Source: Agarophyton chilense
Lineage: Eukaryota > Rhodophyta > Florideophyceae > Gracilariales > Gracilariaceae
DNA: 64,000 bases
Reading direction: 5' to 3'
NCBI GenBank assembly: GCA_030374765.1
Contig: JARGXX010000021.1
Coordinates: 248,001 to 312,000, forward strand
The notes under the pieces are model-generated. The model saw only the letters and a list, made by a program, of their open reading frames with translations. It was not told where the DNA came from and made no database searches. Each line of letters opens with the position of its first letter. The first letter of the stretch is position 1. Made by a program: the position numbers and the translations under genes. Below, piece after piece: positions 7,275 to 17,619 of this stretch.

Positions 7275-10200
7275 CTACATGCCAATCTCGATGCCCAGGT
7301 CTTCCAGTTCTCGCTTAAGAAGCTCCAGTGTGCGCTTCCTCACAGCTTTATCTTCCTTTGATAGCTTCTCTTCAATTATATTCTTTCTTCTTTTCTGATG
7401 ATGCTCATTGAAGACTGCCAGCGAATTGTACACCTGACTAGTAGCTCGTTCTGGACAGTTCACCACATGCCCGTGCACTTCGCTCGTCGAGTAACTCTTG
7501 AGACACCACGCACAAAAATCAATCCTACATTCTTTGTTTCCGCATTGAAGGGCAAAGCAACCCGAAAAGTCCACAAACGCCACCCGACAACCCTCTTCGG
7601 GGCAGCGCAGCGTCAGAATGTCTCTGGTTATGTTCAACTTTAGTATTTGCGCATCCTTCTCCGTTTTGTCTTGAATTGTCTGAATCCGCAAAAACTCGGC
7701 TTGCAGCTGCGCTTTCTGTTGATGCAAAGCACTCTGTACCTCTCGATTAGTATGCCGCTCTGTTCGTAGTTTCTCCAACGACGTCATCACTTCCCTCACT
7801 TCTTCGTCACTTGCGTCGTGCTTTTGGCCAATAAGATGCAGATCGTCGAACCTCGATGAGCATCCGTCGTGCGGACACAGAAGGTTTCCTTTGTCATCTG
7901 AATACCGTGCACCGGCATCCGGCGCTCTAGCCGCCCCCACATGACGATTAAAGCAACCCCTACAAAGAAAATGATCCTCTGCGCAGCACCAGCCCTTCAC
8001 TGGTAACATGTCATCAAAGCAGATTTCACAAGTTCGCATAGGCTGTATCTTCAATTTCAATATCGGCAGAATTGCTTCAGATATCCAGTATACGCGGCTG
8101 TTCAAATTGCTCACCGGTTGCGCGTGGTCATAACCTCCTTCTACCATCAGCGCCGTTTTCCGTCTGGCTTTCTTCAAAGGGTTCTTTTTCTGCAGCCCTC
8201 TGCCTTTTGAATTTCCGCTATAGGAGCCATTCGATTTAGATTCCCGTTCCAATTCGTCTCGGGGCGGACGAAACGGATGTACATTCTTCATCCCTCTCAA
8301 CTTCAAAACAGCTGCCACACCTACAGATATTCCATCGTACTCCTCGCATTTCAAGTAGTCGGCGGCAACTGCCTCTTCACAAAGGATTGACGTACTTGCT
8401 CCAAAGCCGTACTGACAGTCCCTCATTCTGAAACAGTCTATTGGTGATTCATCTTTTGACAGAATCATGTACACGATATCGTACGAGTTCAACGCGTCTG
8501 ACAGCTTTGGTGGTCTGTGTAAATCAAGCTCTTCAGTTGAAATCTCTCCGCTATTCATGGCTTCTGTGAGTATATCACAGAGGCATTCCAAAACTCGCAG
8601 TCGAGCTGCCTTTAGCGAAATTTCATCGATTGGTCCTAGCTCCTCCGATTGTACTATACATGATTGAGGTAATGAGCTTTGGGCGCGATTGATAAGGGTT
8701 TTCAAGAGTAGCCCACTATCAAACCAGCGTGATCCGTTCGGTGATTCATCATTTTTGCTTTCGTCAGATTCCGAACTACGCTGGTCTCCTATCATTAGCC
8801 GCGTTTCTTTCAATGCCTCAATGAAACTTTCCCGAACGCAAATCAGGCACGATTCAATCTTGAATCCTTGCAGAGGATCTTCCTCGCCACATGTCCAAGT
8901 CACTGGATGTCCACATGGGAGCGTTCCAGAAACATCACGGGCACAATTTGCTATCTTCTTGAAACATTCCACTTTCGTAAAGTTTATACTGCATGTCGAG
9001 CACTTCTTTTCAACAAGAGTCTGGCAAACGTACGGATTAGATTCATTTCCAATCCTATGGCATGGCACGGATGTCTCGTGTCCGTATTCTTCACATGTGA
9101 CCAGTTCGGACTGCTCACAAGACGATTCCAAGGCAACAAAAATGTCCGTGCACTTCACATCTTCTTCATGCCCACATTTCCTTTGAAGCCGCGTTGTAAA
9201 CACACACGCAGGCAACCGAATGTCGAAGAACCGCTTCGGTTCGTGGCGCCCTTCAACAACCACAGGGCTTGTGAGCTCCTTGTGACCGTCGAAGACCATA
9301 TTGATTCGTGACGGAGGAGAATCATCCCATGGAATAAGAGAATCGATTGCTTCGGACTGGCCACACTCTATGTTCACAGCATGCTGGCAAAGCGGGGAAA
9401 CAGCTTCCACCCACACATGACATGGAGGAGCTGAGTGAGGGTCTCTAGCCCATTCAAAGGCGCGACTGCACTGGATGTTCACTTCTTCATGGCCGCATAG
9501 CCTCCGATATGTGACTGGTTCGTTGCACGGCTTCACCCCAACAGCTGCTTCGCAGTAGTCCACACCAGCCCTGATGACCGAATCAGTCTCATCGATTCGA
9601 CTTCCAGGGAGTCTGATGGTGGCGAGATTCTCCATATGACAAGGCAAGTCCACGTCGTGAGCACAGCGAGAACGAGTGCACTGTACTATAATAGGACATT
9701 GTGGGTTTTCCAGGGCTCGTAATCGTTGGAGTTCACTGCAAACGCCTGGTCGGACGGTATGTAGCCGCTTGCACGATGGGTATACGAACACGTCTTCTAC
9801 AGGTTCTTTGCATTCGGGATATGGCTCATTTTGAAGATGGCACTTCGCCGTGTACGAGTGCCCACAAGACATTCTCAATTTCACATTCGCTTTGCATGGA
9901 GGAAGTAGTTTCTTTCGGAACAAAGAGTATAGCTCGGTGCATTGGAGTATGTTGCTTTTGTGTCCGCATTTTCTTTGGATAACAAAAGAGCTTCCACACA
10001 AGCCACCCAATTTTTTCACACGAGGGTTGAGTTGTTGCGCAAAATCTTCCAACGCCGTCTCGTCAGCAATAGTCTCAACGTCACCTGTTTCATCAGTGCG
10101 AGTGACAAACAAAGTACGAGGCTGACTTTCAATCAAAGGTGTGAAATGACATGCCGTTTTGATCTCGTGGCCACATAGTGGACTGATTTGCGGTACTTCT

Positions 10201-13200
10201 TCTAAGCATAAGCCCTCCTCGATAAAGCCGCTTGCCAACTGAAATGCGTCATCACACCGAACCATCATTACATGGCCACATGATCTGCGATACGCTGTTT
10301 TCACGAGACACAAAGGGAACTGTCGTTCACTACGCATATCAAGGCTTCTGCCCATCTCCGTTTCAGACGGCCCGTAATGTTCTCCGTGCAAAACAATCGG
10401 TGAAGATTCTGAAAGGCCCTCCCCGTCCTGTGCGGACCAAAGCTCTTGAAACGTCGTTGCTTCATGACATCTGGAAGATAGTATATGGGAGCAACGAGGG
10501 CGTGGTTTAGCGACTGCTTCAAGACAGATTGGCGGCTGGTCGAGAGAAAGCTCTTTCACACTGTCCTGACAAGTCATGCGCGTTTTGCATCCACATGGGC
10601 GGTCATGAAGCACGAGCTCGCGACATGCTGGGGTCTTTTCCTCGTACTTTCGGCGATTGTAGCATGTTGGGTTCTTCTGTTTATGGCCACAAGAAGGGTT
10701 CACGTAGTCACCAACTCGCTCGGAGCAGTTTGGCAGCTTGACAGTTCCAACTTCCACCTTTTGATGTGTATGACATTCTAGCTCAAGTGAGTGAGAACAT
10801 TCCGGGCGACAGAATACAATAGGAACATCACACTGATAAGCAACTAACCCTGAATCCAGATCTTTCGAACCCTTGGCATTCTCCCTTACTTCATGGCAGA
10901 GTAATGGAACGTTAATGTGGGTCTCACATGACCTTGATAGAACAGCCAAACACTTATTTCTGTGCATTATTGTTTTCGGTGAGTGACATTGTAGTCCACA
11001 GGCGTGGCCACACCATGATAGGGTGAAACCACAAGTATTTGTACAAAAGTTCTTCAAGTCCTCGGTTTCCACTGGAAAGTCGACGGCACTCTTGATATCT
11101 CGACTGACTTCGGCGTGTCTTGGGCAACAAATTGAGAGTACTGGGCCAATGCTTTCCAAAGGGTTGACGTTCAGAAGTCCTCTATTGCTCTCCGCCCTTT
11201 CACGGAGGTTCTTTAGAAGACGGGACCAGTGCGTTGGGCCTTCCCTACCTTTTGCATTCTTTGAAACAGCCTCCGAGGACCCGATAACGTACATTCCAAT
11301 CCGAGCACGGGATAATGATACAATAAAACGATTGCGTAAAGCTACGAATTGGTTTCCGGGTCGAGTGCTAACTAGAGATAATATCACAATGTCGTTCTCA
11401 TCGCCTTGATAACGGTCCACGGTAGATACGAATATGTCTTTCAATCTCTCGTCCGACTTTCCTCTGAGATGTTCAGTAATTGTCAGTTTTTGACCTTTGT
11501 ACGGGGTAATGATGGTAATAGAACCTGGTGGAACTCCGCAATAAACAAGCCAACGCGCAAGAGCAACAGATGCCTCTGCTTCCCCATAGTTACACCTCGA
11601 AAGTCCAACCGCTGCCCGCCCTTCTTCCGTTCGGAGGTCCCAAAAGAACACCTGGGGTATAACACCTGGCACGAGAGAGCCCTCTCCAACCCATACATCT
11701 CTCTCTTCAGCTTGCCAGGCCGCGCGACGTCGAACAAAGCTTGAGACTTTCAGTTTGTCCCCTATGAGTTGTGATTTTGTGCCTTCATAGTCTTCGATTT
11801 CAACTAGATCTTCATATTCACAACGAGTTAAATCACAGATGAATGGTCGCATTCGGCGTTGTACATTGAGCACCGTGCATGCGGATGGGTCGTTGAGCAC
11901 CAATCTTTCGAATAGTGATATCTTGATAGAGGGGATGGCAGCTTGAATGGAGAACCAGCATGGCTGTACATAAGCGGGAAGCTGTCTGTGGTCACCGATT
12001 AGTTCAAGTTTTCGGAGGGAGCGTACAGATAGCACTGAAACAAGTGTTGGCTCGAGTACTTCACATGCTTCTTCAACAATCATAGCGAATGGTTCTGAAG
12101 CCCTCAACGCATGAAGGCGTCTTGTAGCCCCAATAACAGTGGCCCCGATCACATTTGCACTCTTAAAAGAGTACGCGGCGGCTTCCGACAACTCGCGCCT
12201 TGAGCATTCTACATGAGTATCTGCAACCTCCGCAATCTTTGATATATGAGATAGAATACCCCTCAGAAAAGAGGACACAAGTCTCCGACGCTCAGATAGA
12301 AGCTGGCTCCAATGCCAATCCTCAGGAGAAGAAGAAATATTTTCATCATCACGGGCTTCTGGCAGAAATGAGACAACGGATACTTCTTCATCAGAATCGG
12401 ATCCTGAAGCAGACTGCATATCAACAATATCCTGAAGATGTCGCATTTGATCAGGGATCTCCTCTTCAGATATTCCTGAATCACTCGACGAGACACATAG
12501 TTCTTCAGTCACCGTTCCAAGCCGTAAAAGATCTACAGATACATCATCACTGTCACCATGCAGCATGAAACTCTTGGGCGAGCTAGACTTGTGCCCTGGT
12601 TCATTTTCGCTCACAATCTTCTCAGTACCGTCAACGCCCAACGTTTTTTCTTCAGCATTCCGATGGCCCGATACTTTTGGATTGTCGCCTTGAACATTGT
12701 TCAAACTCTTATCTCCATCAGGGCATCTGAAGTTTACGCAGTTGTCTGCCTCGGACTTGTCAAGCTTATAATTCAGTTGATCGGGGCTCGTCATCAAAGC
12801 TGATTGCTCAGGGAAATGACTGGGTATTATATCAGCCATGGTAACTTCGTTCGGCTCTTGCGGCCTACTGCCAGAGGAAATATCCTCCAAACGCCCCCCC
12901 ATCACCCCTGTATCGGCCTCCTTCTCTTTCGCGGACCCAACTGCAAGAACTTGTTCTTGTTCATCGGAATTGTAACCTTCAAACTCTGTTTCTGAATCTG
13001 AATCTGATTCCGATTCGAGCTTCTGGTTTAAGTGAGCGGAGCAATAGAATGCTTTCTCAGAAACACCAGATACATTGCATCTCTTCCCTTTCCTGTTAGT
13101 CCCTTCACATTGCTTTTTTTTTCCGAGTACTACTTCATCCTTGGCAACAGTTGTGTTCCTTTTCAGGTGCTTTTCGCAATATTTCGTGTGCAATGAAGAA

Positions 13201-16200
13201 ACTATTGTGTTACAAATTTTCCCACTCTCAGAAAGGTTCTCACACAGCGGATGATGGCTGCAGGCATTCCGGGGTTCACGATCCACAACAGCTCTGTTCA
13301 AGGACAGTCCCTCTTCGCGACAAAAGCGACAAGTATGAGCTGGACAAAACAAAGAATTCTCTTCTCTCTGCGAGGCACAGAGTTTTTCATACAGGATGCT
13401 TGCGCAGCGATGATCTACACAAAGCCTAGATGCTTCCATAACAGGGTCAACAACTTGACGATTTCCAACGCATGCTACACAACCATGGTATTTGCAATAG
13501 AGATGGAAACCTTCTTGGTCACGGTTGGCGTTACATCCATGGACGGAGCATTTATGTTCTGCACAGTATCGAGAAACTGCCACCCGGTGCACGGACTTCA
13601 CATTGTCAGGGTTTAATCGAGAAAAATGATGGCAAAGATGACAACAATGCTCCTCACAGAAAGGTAGGTTCGGAGCCAGAAAAGCCCTTGGACAATCCTC
13701 GTCCTGGCAGGAATGATCCTTACAAGCTGCTCGAATCTTCGGTTGCACGGGGATAATACCTTGCTTCAAGCAGTAAATACAGGCATGGTGTACACAAATA
13801 CTGGCACCATCCATGCTTTCCATCTCACAGATAAGCCCTTTATACCTGCACCGATGATCGCCACAAAAGGTTGTTTCACTTGCCCGTCGTTTATCGCAAC
13901 CTCGTTTGAGACAAGCGTGTTCTTCCTTGCAAAAGGCTCCCGGCCTTTCGCTAACGAATAGACATCCATCCTCAGCACATCGTGGGGGGGGATGAGAGCC
14001 AGCTAACCATTTACTCAACAAGAAGTAAGTTGGGTTGATCTGGCCTCGAAACCAATGTTGGGTATCATCTCGTAGTTTTGGCAGAACTTTCAACAGAGAT
14101 GAGTCGAACTTTGATGGAACACCCATCTCAACCTCTTGAACCATGGTCCTTACTAGCAACCCGTATGCTTCCTCACCGCTGACTTCTTCGTTCAATTCCT
14201 GCATCATTTCATGGAACCGCAACATTTGCAGAACCCATCGCAAAGCAGTGTCAGATTTGTCACGTTCATCGCTTTTCCAGTTTGACGTCCAGGAATGAAG
14301 TGAAGCACCAGTTTCGTCAGCAAACGCTGAACTGAGACCGCGAAGATCTCTCATGATGCGCCTTGTCCTTCGCATACAAGACACTCTTTCTGTCAATACA
14401 GTTTGTGCGTATCTTTCCTCTTTAGAATGTCGTTCCATACAGCTTGACAACCTAGGATCGTCTGTTTTACCGCACCGAATGATTTTCCCGTGCCATTCTT
14501 GTGAGTCGATGACATCACCCAATATCTCATCCAGTGCATGGTTCTTGTACGATAAAACGACGATTGGCCCCACTGGGTTTCCAGACTGCCTTGCGGCAGA
14601 TCTAATGAAATCCAGTGCCTTGATGAGCACAACTCCCAGATAGCTCTTTCCCGTACCAGGTGGGCCTTGTGTGCAATGCAAGCTGTTTGACAGAGCAGCA
14701 GCAAAAGCCTCCAGCTGGGTTCCGTCTAAGTTCGTCTGGAGTGCAAGTCTGGTGATTTTTTCACACAGTTTTGTCTTCAACCATGGTTCTAGCCTACTTA
14801 CTGAATCCAGTTGCGTATCCTCCAACGCATATTTGACAACTTCTGAGACATTCGAACCGGAGTTGCGGTTTTCTCCCGCTCGATTGGTGCCGATAAGCTG
14901 GGGCCAGAACTGAATGTGGCGTAAATGTTCTACAAGCCCCGGATCAGTCAAGGAAGATAGTACGGATATTACTTCTGGGACAAATACTTGCAAATCGATT
15001 ATGGCAATTCGGGATCCTGGTTTCAGTGCTTCCCATGAGCCGTTAAGAGTGGAAAGGTCAGCACGAGTTAGCAGACGTAGCGCGATGCGTCCACGAGCTC
15101 TTTCATGAAAATCTAGTGTCGGTGGTCCATGAGAGTTGCTTGGTACAATCTCTGCCCATTCAATTCGACTATGTGGAGACAATGGTTCGTAGGAAGCCCC
15201 AAGGCGAACAATGCCGACCAGAGCAGAACAGTTCAAACGATATGTTGTCTTCCAATTTGGAGTTACTGATGGTGGCTTTCTGGATTCAAGTTTGGAAGCG
15301 ATATAGACTATACCATCTCGGCGCGTCGTTTCTCGTTCAACGACGGCATCGTAGATGTCGGTGGATGCACGCGGTCCTGGCTCTCCAACCAAGAACTCCT
15401 GGGTCTTTCGAAGACATCTATCACAAATTTGATCATGGCCATGTCTCACACACCTCCAAGTCGCTACTTCAGTACAAGTTTGGCGATTTGCCAACTTCTG
15501 TCCACAAATGGTCTTTCTACCAGAGCATATTTGAACGTGTAACGGTTGGTCGCAAGATTTGGCGGCATCCTTTCTCAGACGACATTTAGGAAACATGGCA
15601 CCGGCACCCCAGAAGAATGCAAGTGTAGTCATGAGACCTCGCATCGTATCGGCAAATTGCTCCACACTGTCATACTCTTTGTGAAGCTGTGTGACGTTAT
15701 TAAGCCAAGAGCCTCGCTGCAGCCAGCCGACTGTGGCGTCTCTCCATCCTGCCCACGGCTCAGTTTCGTCGGACGCTAGATTTTCGTCTTCCTTGACCTC
15801 TTCTTGCCTCTGCAAATCTGAAATGTAGCGATCAAACACAGTGAGACTCCGAATCAGTAGCTTAGAAGCGCGATGCGCTGTCTTCGGGTTTCCAATGACC
15901 TTCATCAATCCTGTGTGAATATCTGCGCGGAGCTCAGCTGTTTTATCAATACATGATTGCTTCGCGGAGATCGACATCAACCCTTCTCGCCCTAGCAAAC
16001 GATGCTCGAAAACATCAGCAATGAGCTCGAAGGTTTTGAGCAATCGTCTCTCAGTAAGATTGTTTCTGCTGACATGCTGGCATATGCGAGCGAGGGTGCG
16101 CAATACATCCTGTGTGGGAGGAAGGTATAAAGATGTAGGCGGTAAACGCATCAACATGGAAAGAAGAGCGCTTCCATTGGACAACTCGGCTCCAACGCCT

Positions 16201-16859
16201 ACAGCTGACCAGGACTGTTTCCAGAGGTCAAGCTCATGCGGATGATTAAGTCTGAGAGATGCATTCGGGCTCTTAATCATGTTTGTAATGCGTTGCATAA
16301 ACTGCGTGACATCCATAGAGGCTTCCGATGATGCTCGACTAGATGATTGAGTAGACTTGTGATCGTGAGGTGTTTTCTTGGAAATGTTTCGGATATCATG
16401 AGAAAAGCGACAGCTATTGCCAAACTTGCACGTTCCAGTGTTTTGGAAGTAGGTACAGAGAGACTTTGTATGTGTACTGAGTGACTGGATTTTCCTTCCT
16501 GCAACGCTTTGTCGAGACGACATAGAGCTGTTTATATCGTGCGAAAAACGACAATTGTCGCCAAACTTGCAAGTGCCGGTCTTTTCAAAAAAGAAACAGA
16601 TAGGCTGGATGTGAGCACCGGGTGATTGGTTGTTTGGTTTCATTTCCCCCTGCCGGGATGATGCAGCTTCTGACGATGCAGTAGATTGGCCAGAGTTGCG
16701 AGTGGAATCGTCTCTACTGTGATGAGAAAAGCGACATTTACTTCCAAACCTGCATGTACCAGTTTGTGCAAAAAAAGTACAAGCAGTGCTAGCATCACTA
16801 TCACGATCACGATCAGCAGGTGATTTGGTGTTTTGGTTGTGTTTGTCTTGTGAAGACAT
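7275..16859 (-). CDS. Giant CCCH / UPF1-ZNFX1-type SF1 helicase / NFX1-like / RING-IBR-like protein
   Basis: One uninterrupted frame; from the first ATG at 16859 it encodes 3,194 residues. Three CCCH fingers of spacing C-x8-C-x5-C-x3-H lie at about 27-46, 88-107 and 135-154. The helicase begins near 705, with Walker A GPPGTGKS at 732-739 and motif Ia near SYKNHALDEIL. It is then split by a Cys/His-rich stretch (about 960-1275) and an acidic Ser-rich stretch (to about 1525). It resumes with EEACEVLEP near 1595, GDHRQLPA, RYQGDENDIVILS and LSRARIGMYVIGS (about 1855). From about 1910 to 2665 there are many CGH...C units resembling NFX1-type fingers. The C-terminus (2942-3194) has CEICFDD, CRGC and CPHDGC, a long helix, then a RING2/IBR-like block with SGCFALQC and CAWC. 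ZNFX1 relatives act in antiviral RNA sensing and small-RNA inheritance. The frame stays open about 55 codons upstream to a GTG, so an extra 5' exon is possible. Confidence 0.9.
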   Translation of the reverse strand: MSSQDKHNQNTKSPADRDRDSDASTACTFFAQTGTCRFGSKCRFSHHSRDDSTRNSGQSTASSEAASSRQGEMKPNNQSPGAHIQPICFFFEKTGTCKFGDNCRFSHDINSSMSSRQSVAGRKIQSLSTHTKSLCTYFQNTGTCKFGNSCRFSHDIRNISKKTPHDHKSTQSSSRASSEASMDVTQFMQRITNMIKSPNASLRLNHPHELDLWKQSWSAVGVGAELSNGSALLSMLMRLPPTSLYLPPTQDVLRTLARICQHVSRNNLTERRLLKTFELIADVFEHRLLGREGLMSISAKQSCIDKTAELRADIHTGLMKVIGNPKTAHRASKLLIRSLTVFDRYISDLQRQEEVKEDENLASDETEPWAGWRDATVGWLQRGSWLNNVTQLHKEYDSVEQFADTMRGLMTTLAFFWGAGAMFPKCRLRKDAAKSCDQPLHVQICSGRKTICGQKLANRQTCTEVATWRCVRHGHDQICDRCLRKTQEFLVGEPGPRASTDIYDAVVERETTRRDGIVYIASKLESRKPPSVTPNWKTTYRLNCSALVGIVRLGASYEPLSPHSRIEWAEIVPSNSHGPPTLDFHERARGRIALRLLTRADLSTLNGSWEALKPGSRIAIIDLQVFVPEVISVLSSLTDPGLVEHLRHIQFWPQLIGTNRAGENRNSGSNVSEVVKYALEDTQLDSVSRLEPWLKTKLCEKITRLALQTNLDGTQLEAFAAALSNSLHCTQGPPGTGKSYLGVVLIKALDFIRSAARQSGNPVGPIVVLSYKNHALDEILGDVIDSQEWHGKIIRCGKTDDPRLSSCMERHSKEERYAQTVLTERVSCMRRTRRIMRDLRGLSSAFADETGASLHSWTSNWKSDERDKSDTALRWVLQMLRFHEMMQELNEEVSGEEAYGLLVRTMVQEVEMGVPSKFDSSLLKVLPKLRDDTQHWFRGQINPTYFLLSKWLAGSHPPPRCAEDGCLFVSERPGAFCKEEHACLKRGCDKRRASETTFCGDHRCRYKGLICEMESMDGASICVHHACIYCLKQGIIPVQPKIRAACKDHSCQDEDCPRAFLAPNLPFCEEHCCHLCHHFSRLNPDNVKSVHRVAVSRYCAEHKCSVHGCNANRDQEGFHLYCKYHGCVACVGNRQVVDPVMEASRLCVDHRCASILYEKLCASQREENSLFCPAHTCRFCREEGLSLNRAVVDREPRNACSHHPLCENLSESGKICNTIVSSLHTKYCEKHLKRNTTVAKDEVVLGKKKQCEGTNRKGKRCNVSGVSEKAFYCSAHLNQKLESESDSDSETEFEGYNSDEQEQVLAVGSAKEKEADTGVMGGRLEDISSGSRPQEPNEVTMADIIPSHFPEQSALMTSPDQLNYKLDKSEADNCVNFRCPDGDKSLNNVQGDNPKVSGHRNAEEKTLGVDGTEKIVSENEPGHKSSSPKSFMLHGDSDDVSVDLLRLGTVTEELCVSSSDSGISEEEIPDQMRHLQDIVDMQSASGSDSDEEVSVVSFLPEARDDENISSSPEDWHWSQLLSERRRLVSSFLRGILSHISKIAEVADTHVECSRRELSEAAAYSFKSANVIGATVIGATRRLHALRASEPFAMIVEEACEVLEPTLVSVLSVRSLRKLELIGDHRQLPAYVQPCWFSIQAAIPSIKISLFERLVLNDPSACTVLNVQRRMRPFICDLTRCEYEDLVEIEDYEGTKSQLIGDKLKVSSFVRRRAAWQAEERDVWVGEGSLVPGVIPQVFFWDLRTEEGRAAVGLSRCNYGEAEASVALARWLVYCGVPPGSITIITPYKGQKLTITEHLRGKSDERLKDIFVSTVDRYQGDENDIVILSLVSTRPGNQFVALRNRFIVSLSRARIGMYVIGSSEAVSKNAKGREGPTHWSRLLKNLRERAESNRGLLNVNPLESIGPVLSICCPRHAEVSRDIKSAVDFPVETEDLKNFCTNTCGFTLSWCGHACGLQCHSPKTIMHRNKCLAVLSRSCETHINVPLLCHEVRENAKGSKDLDSGLVAYQCDVPIVFCRPECSHSLELECHTHQKVEVGTVKLPNCSERVGDYVNPSCGHKQKNPTCYNRRKYEEKTPACRELVLHDRPCGCKTRMTCQDSVKELSLDQPPICLEAVAKPRPRCSHILSSRCHEATTFQELWSAQDGEGLSESSPIVLHGEHYGPSETEMGRSLDMRSERQFPLCLVKTAYRRSCGHVMMVRCDDAFQLASGFIEEGLCLEEVPQISPLCGHEIKTACHFTPLIESQPRTLFVTRTDETGDVETIADETALEDFAQQLNPRVKKLGGLCGSSFVIQRKCGHKSNILQCTELYSLFRKKLLPPCKANVKLRMSCGHSYTAKCHLQNEPYPECKEPVEDVFVYPSCKRLHTVRPGVCSELQRLRALENPQCPIIVQCTRSRCAHDVDLPCHMENLATIRLPGSRIDETDSVIRAGVDYCEAAVGVKPCNEPVTYRRLCGHEEVNIQCSRAFEWARDPHSAPPCHVWVEAVSPLCQHAVNIECGQSEAIDSLIPWDDSPPSRINMVFDGHKELTSPVVVEGRHEPKRFFDIRLPACVFTTRLQRKCGHEEDVKCTDIFVALESSCEQSELVTCEEYGHETSVPCHRIGNESNPYVCQTLVEKKCSTCSINFTKVECFKKIANCARDVSGTLPCGHPVTWTCGEEDPLQGFKIESCLICVRESFIEALKETRLMIGDQRSSESDESKNDESPNGSRWFDSGLLLKTLINRAQSSLPQSCIVQSEELGPIDEISLKAARLRVLECLCDILTEAMNSGEISTEELDLHRPPKLSDALNSYDIVYMILSKDESPIDCFRMRDCQYGFGASTSILCEEAVAADYLKCEEYDGISVGVAAVLKLRGMKNVHPFRPPRDELERESKSNGSYSGNSKGRGLQKKNPLKKARRKTALMVEGGYDHAQPVSNLNSRVYWISEAILPILKLKIQPMRTCEICFDDMLPVKGWCCAEDHFLCRGCFNRHVGAARAPDAGARYSDDKGNLLCPHDGCSSRFDDLHLIGQKHDASDEEVREVMTSLEKLRTERHTNREVQSALHQQKAQLQAEFLRIQTIQDKTEKDAQILKLNITRDILTLRCPEEGCRVAFVDFSGCFALQCGNKECRIDFCAWCLKSYSTSEVHGHVVNCPERATSQVYNSLAVFNEHHQKRRKNIIEEKLSKEDKAVRKRTLELLKRELEDLGIEIGM

Positions 16860-17502
16860 TGGCTTGCGGGGTTTGGTGGGGCCGGATGACTTATTAGCGC
16901 GCGCTCTGGGAACAGAGGCACTGCTGTTGGACGGTTGAAAGTTGTCACTTGATGAAGCCACGGTAGAAGGGCGCGGCGTGGGCGACTGGTGTCCTGAAGG
17001 GAGACCGTTCTTCAGAAAGCACACTAAGCTGATCTTGGCGTTGGAGGAATGGTTAAGTACAGGCCAAAGATCAGTAAATCGGCTTCCAGCGATAAAAGGC
17101 TGTGACGCAAAAGTCAGTTGATTGCATCACAGCTGGGTGCAAAAAGGGCAGTGAAGAAATAGTAGTCGCCATGAAGAAACATGCTGGGGAGAACGAACAC
17201 AAACAGCTTTTTGTACACACATGAACCTCTCCGATGTGCGTCACATGATGGCGCACTTTGGCGCGAAAAAGGTTTCAAAAAATGCCCCGTATTTGACACA
17301 CAGATGTGTGCAGCCACTTTTTTTTATTTAGGGTTTCTAGCTAGATAGTGACATTGTAATAACTTTAGCTTGATCCTCCGCACCAACCGAAACCGCAACA
17401 CAGTGAATGGAGACCGAGATGGTTCATTGCAGGGGTGGGTGGCTCAAGTCTCGCCACGTCTCGCGAGACGCCCCTTCCCGGAGCTTGGTGCAACGCTCAC
17501 TC
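16860..17502. other. Intergenic: helicase upstream region
   Basis: About 640 bases between the helicase start and the left end of the retroelement nest. The helicase frame remains open into it from 16860 to beyond 17024 without an ATG, so a spliced 5' exon could lie here. No other gene was seen. Confidence 0.5.
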
Positions 17503-17588
17503 TGTGAGAGGAAGACTCTGGCTGACCTTTACTTCGAGCTCATCTTCGTTTGACTAAAGTACTGTCTATTTCTACTGTAATGTTTGAC
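17503..17588 (-). repeat. Copia-like 3' LTR (86 bp)
   Basis: Direct repeat partner of 34265-34350. Very short for a copia LTR; it starts TGTGAGAGG on the plus strand and ends with TTTGAC. Confidence 0.8.
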
Positions 17589-17619
17589 TTCTGCAAATGT
17601 GTCGCAGCAAAGCATCTTT

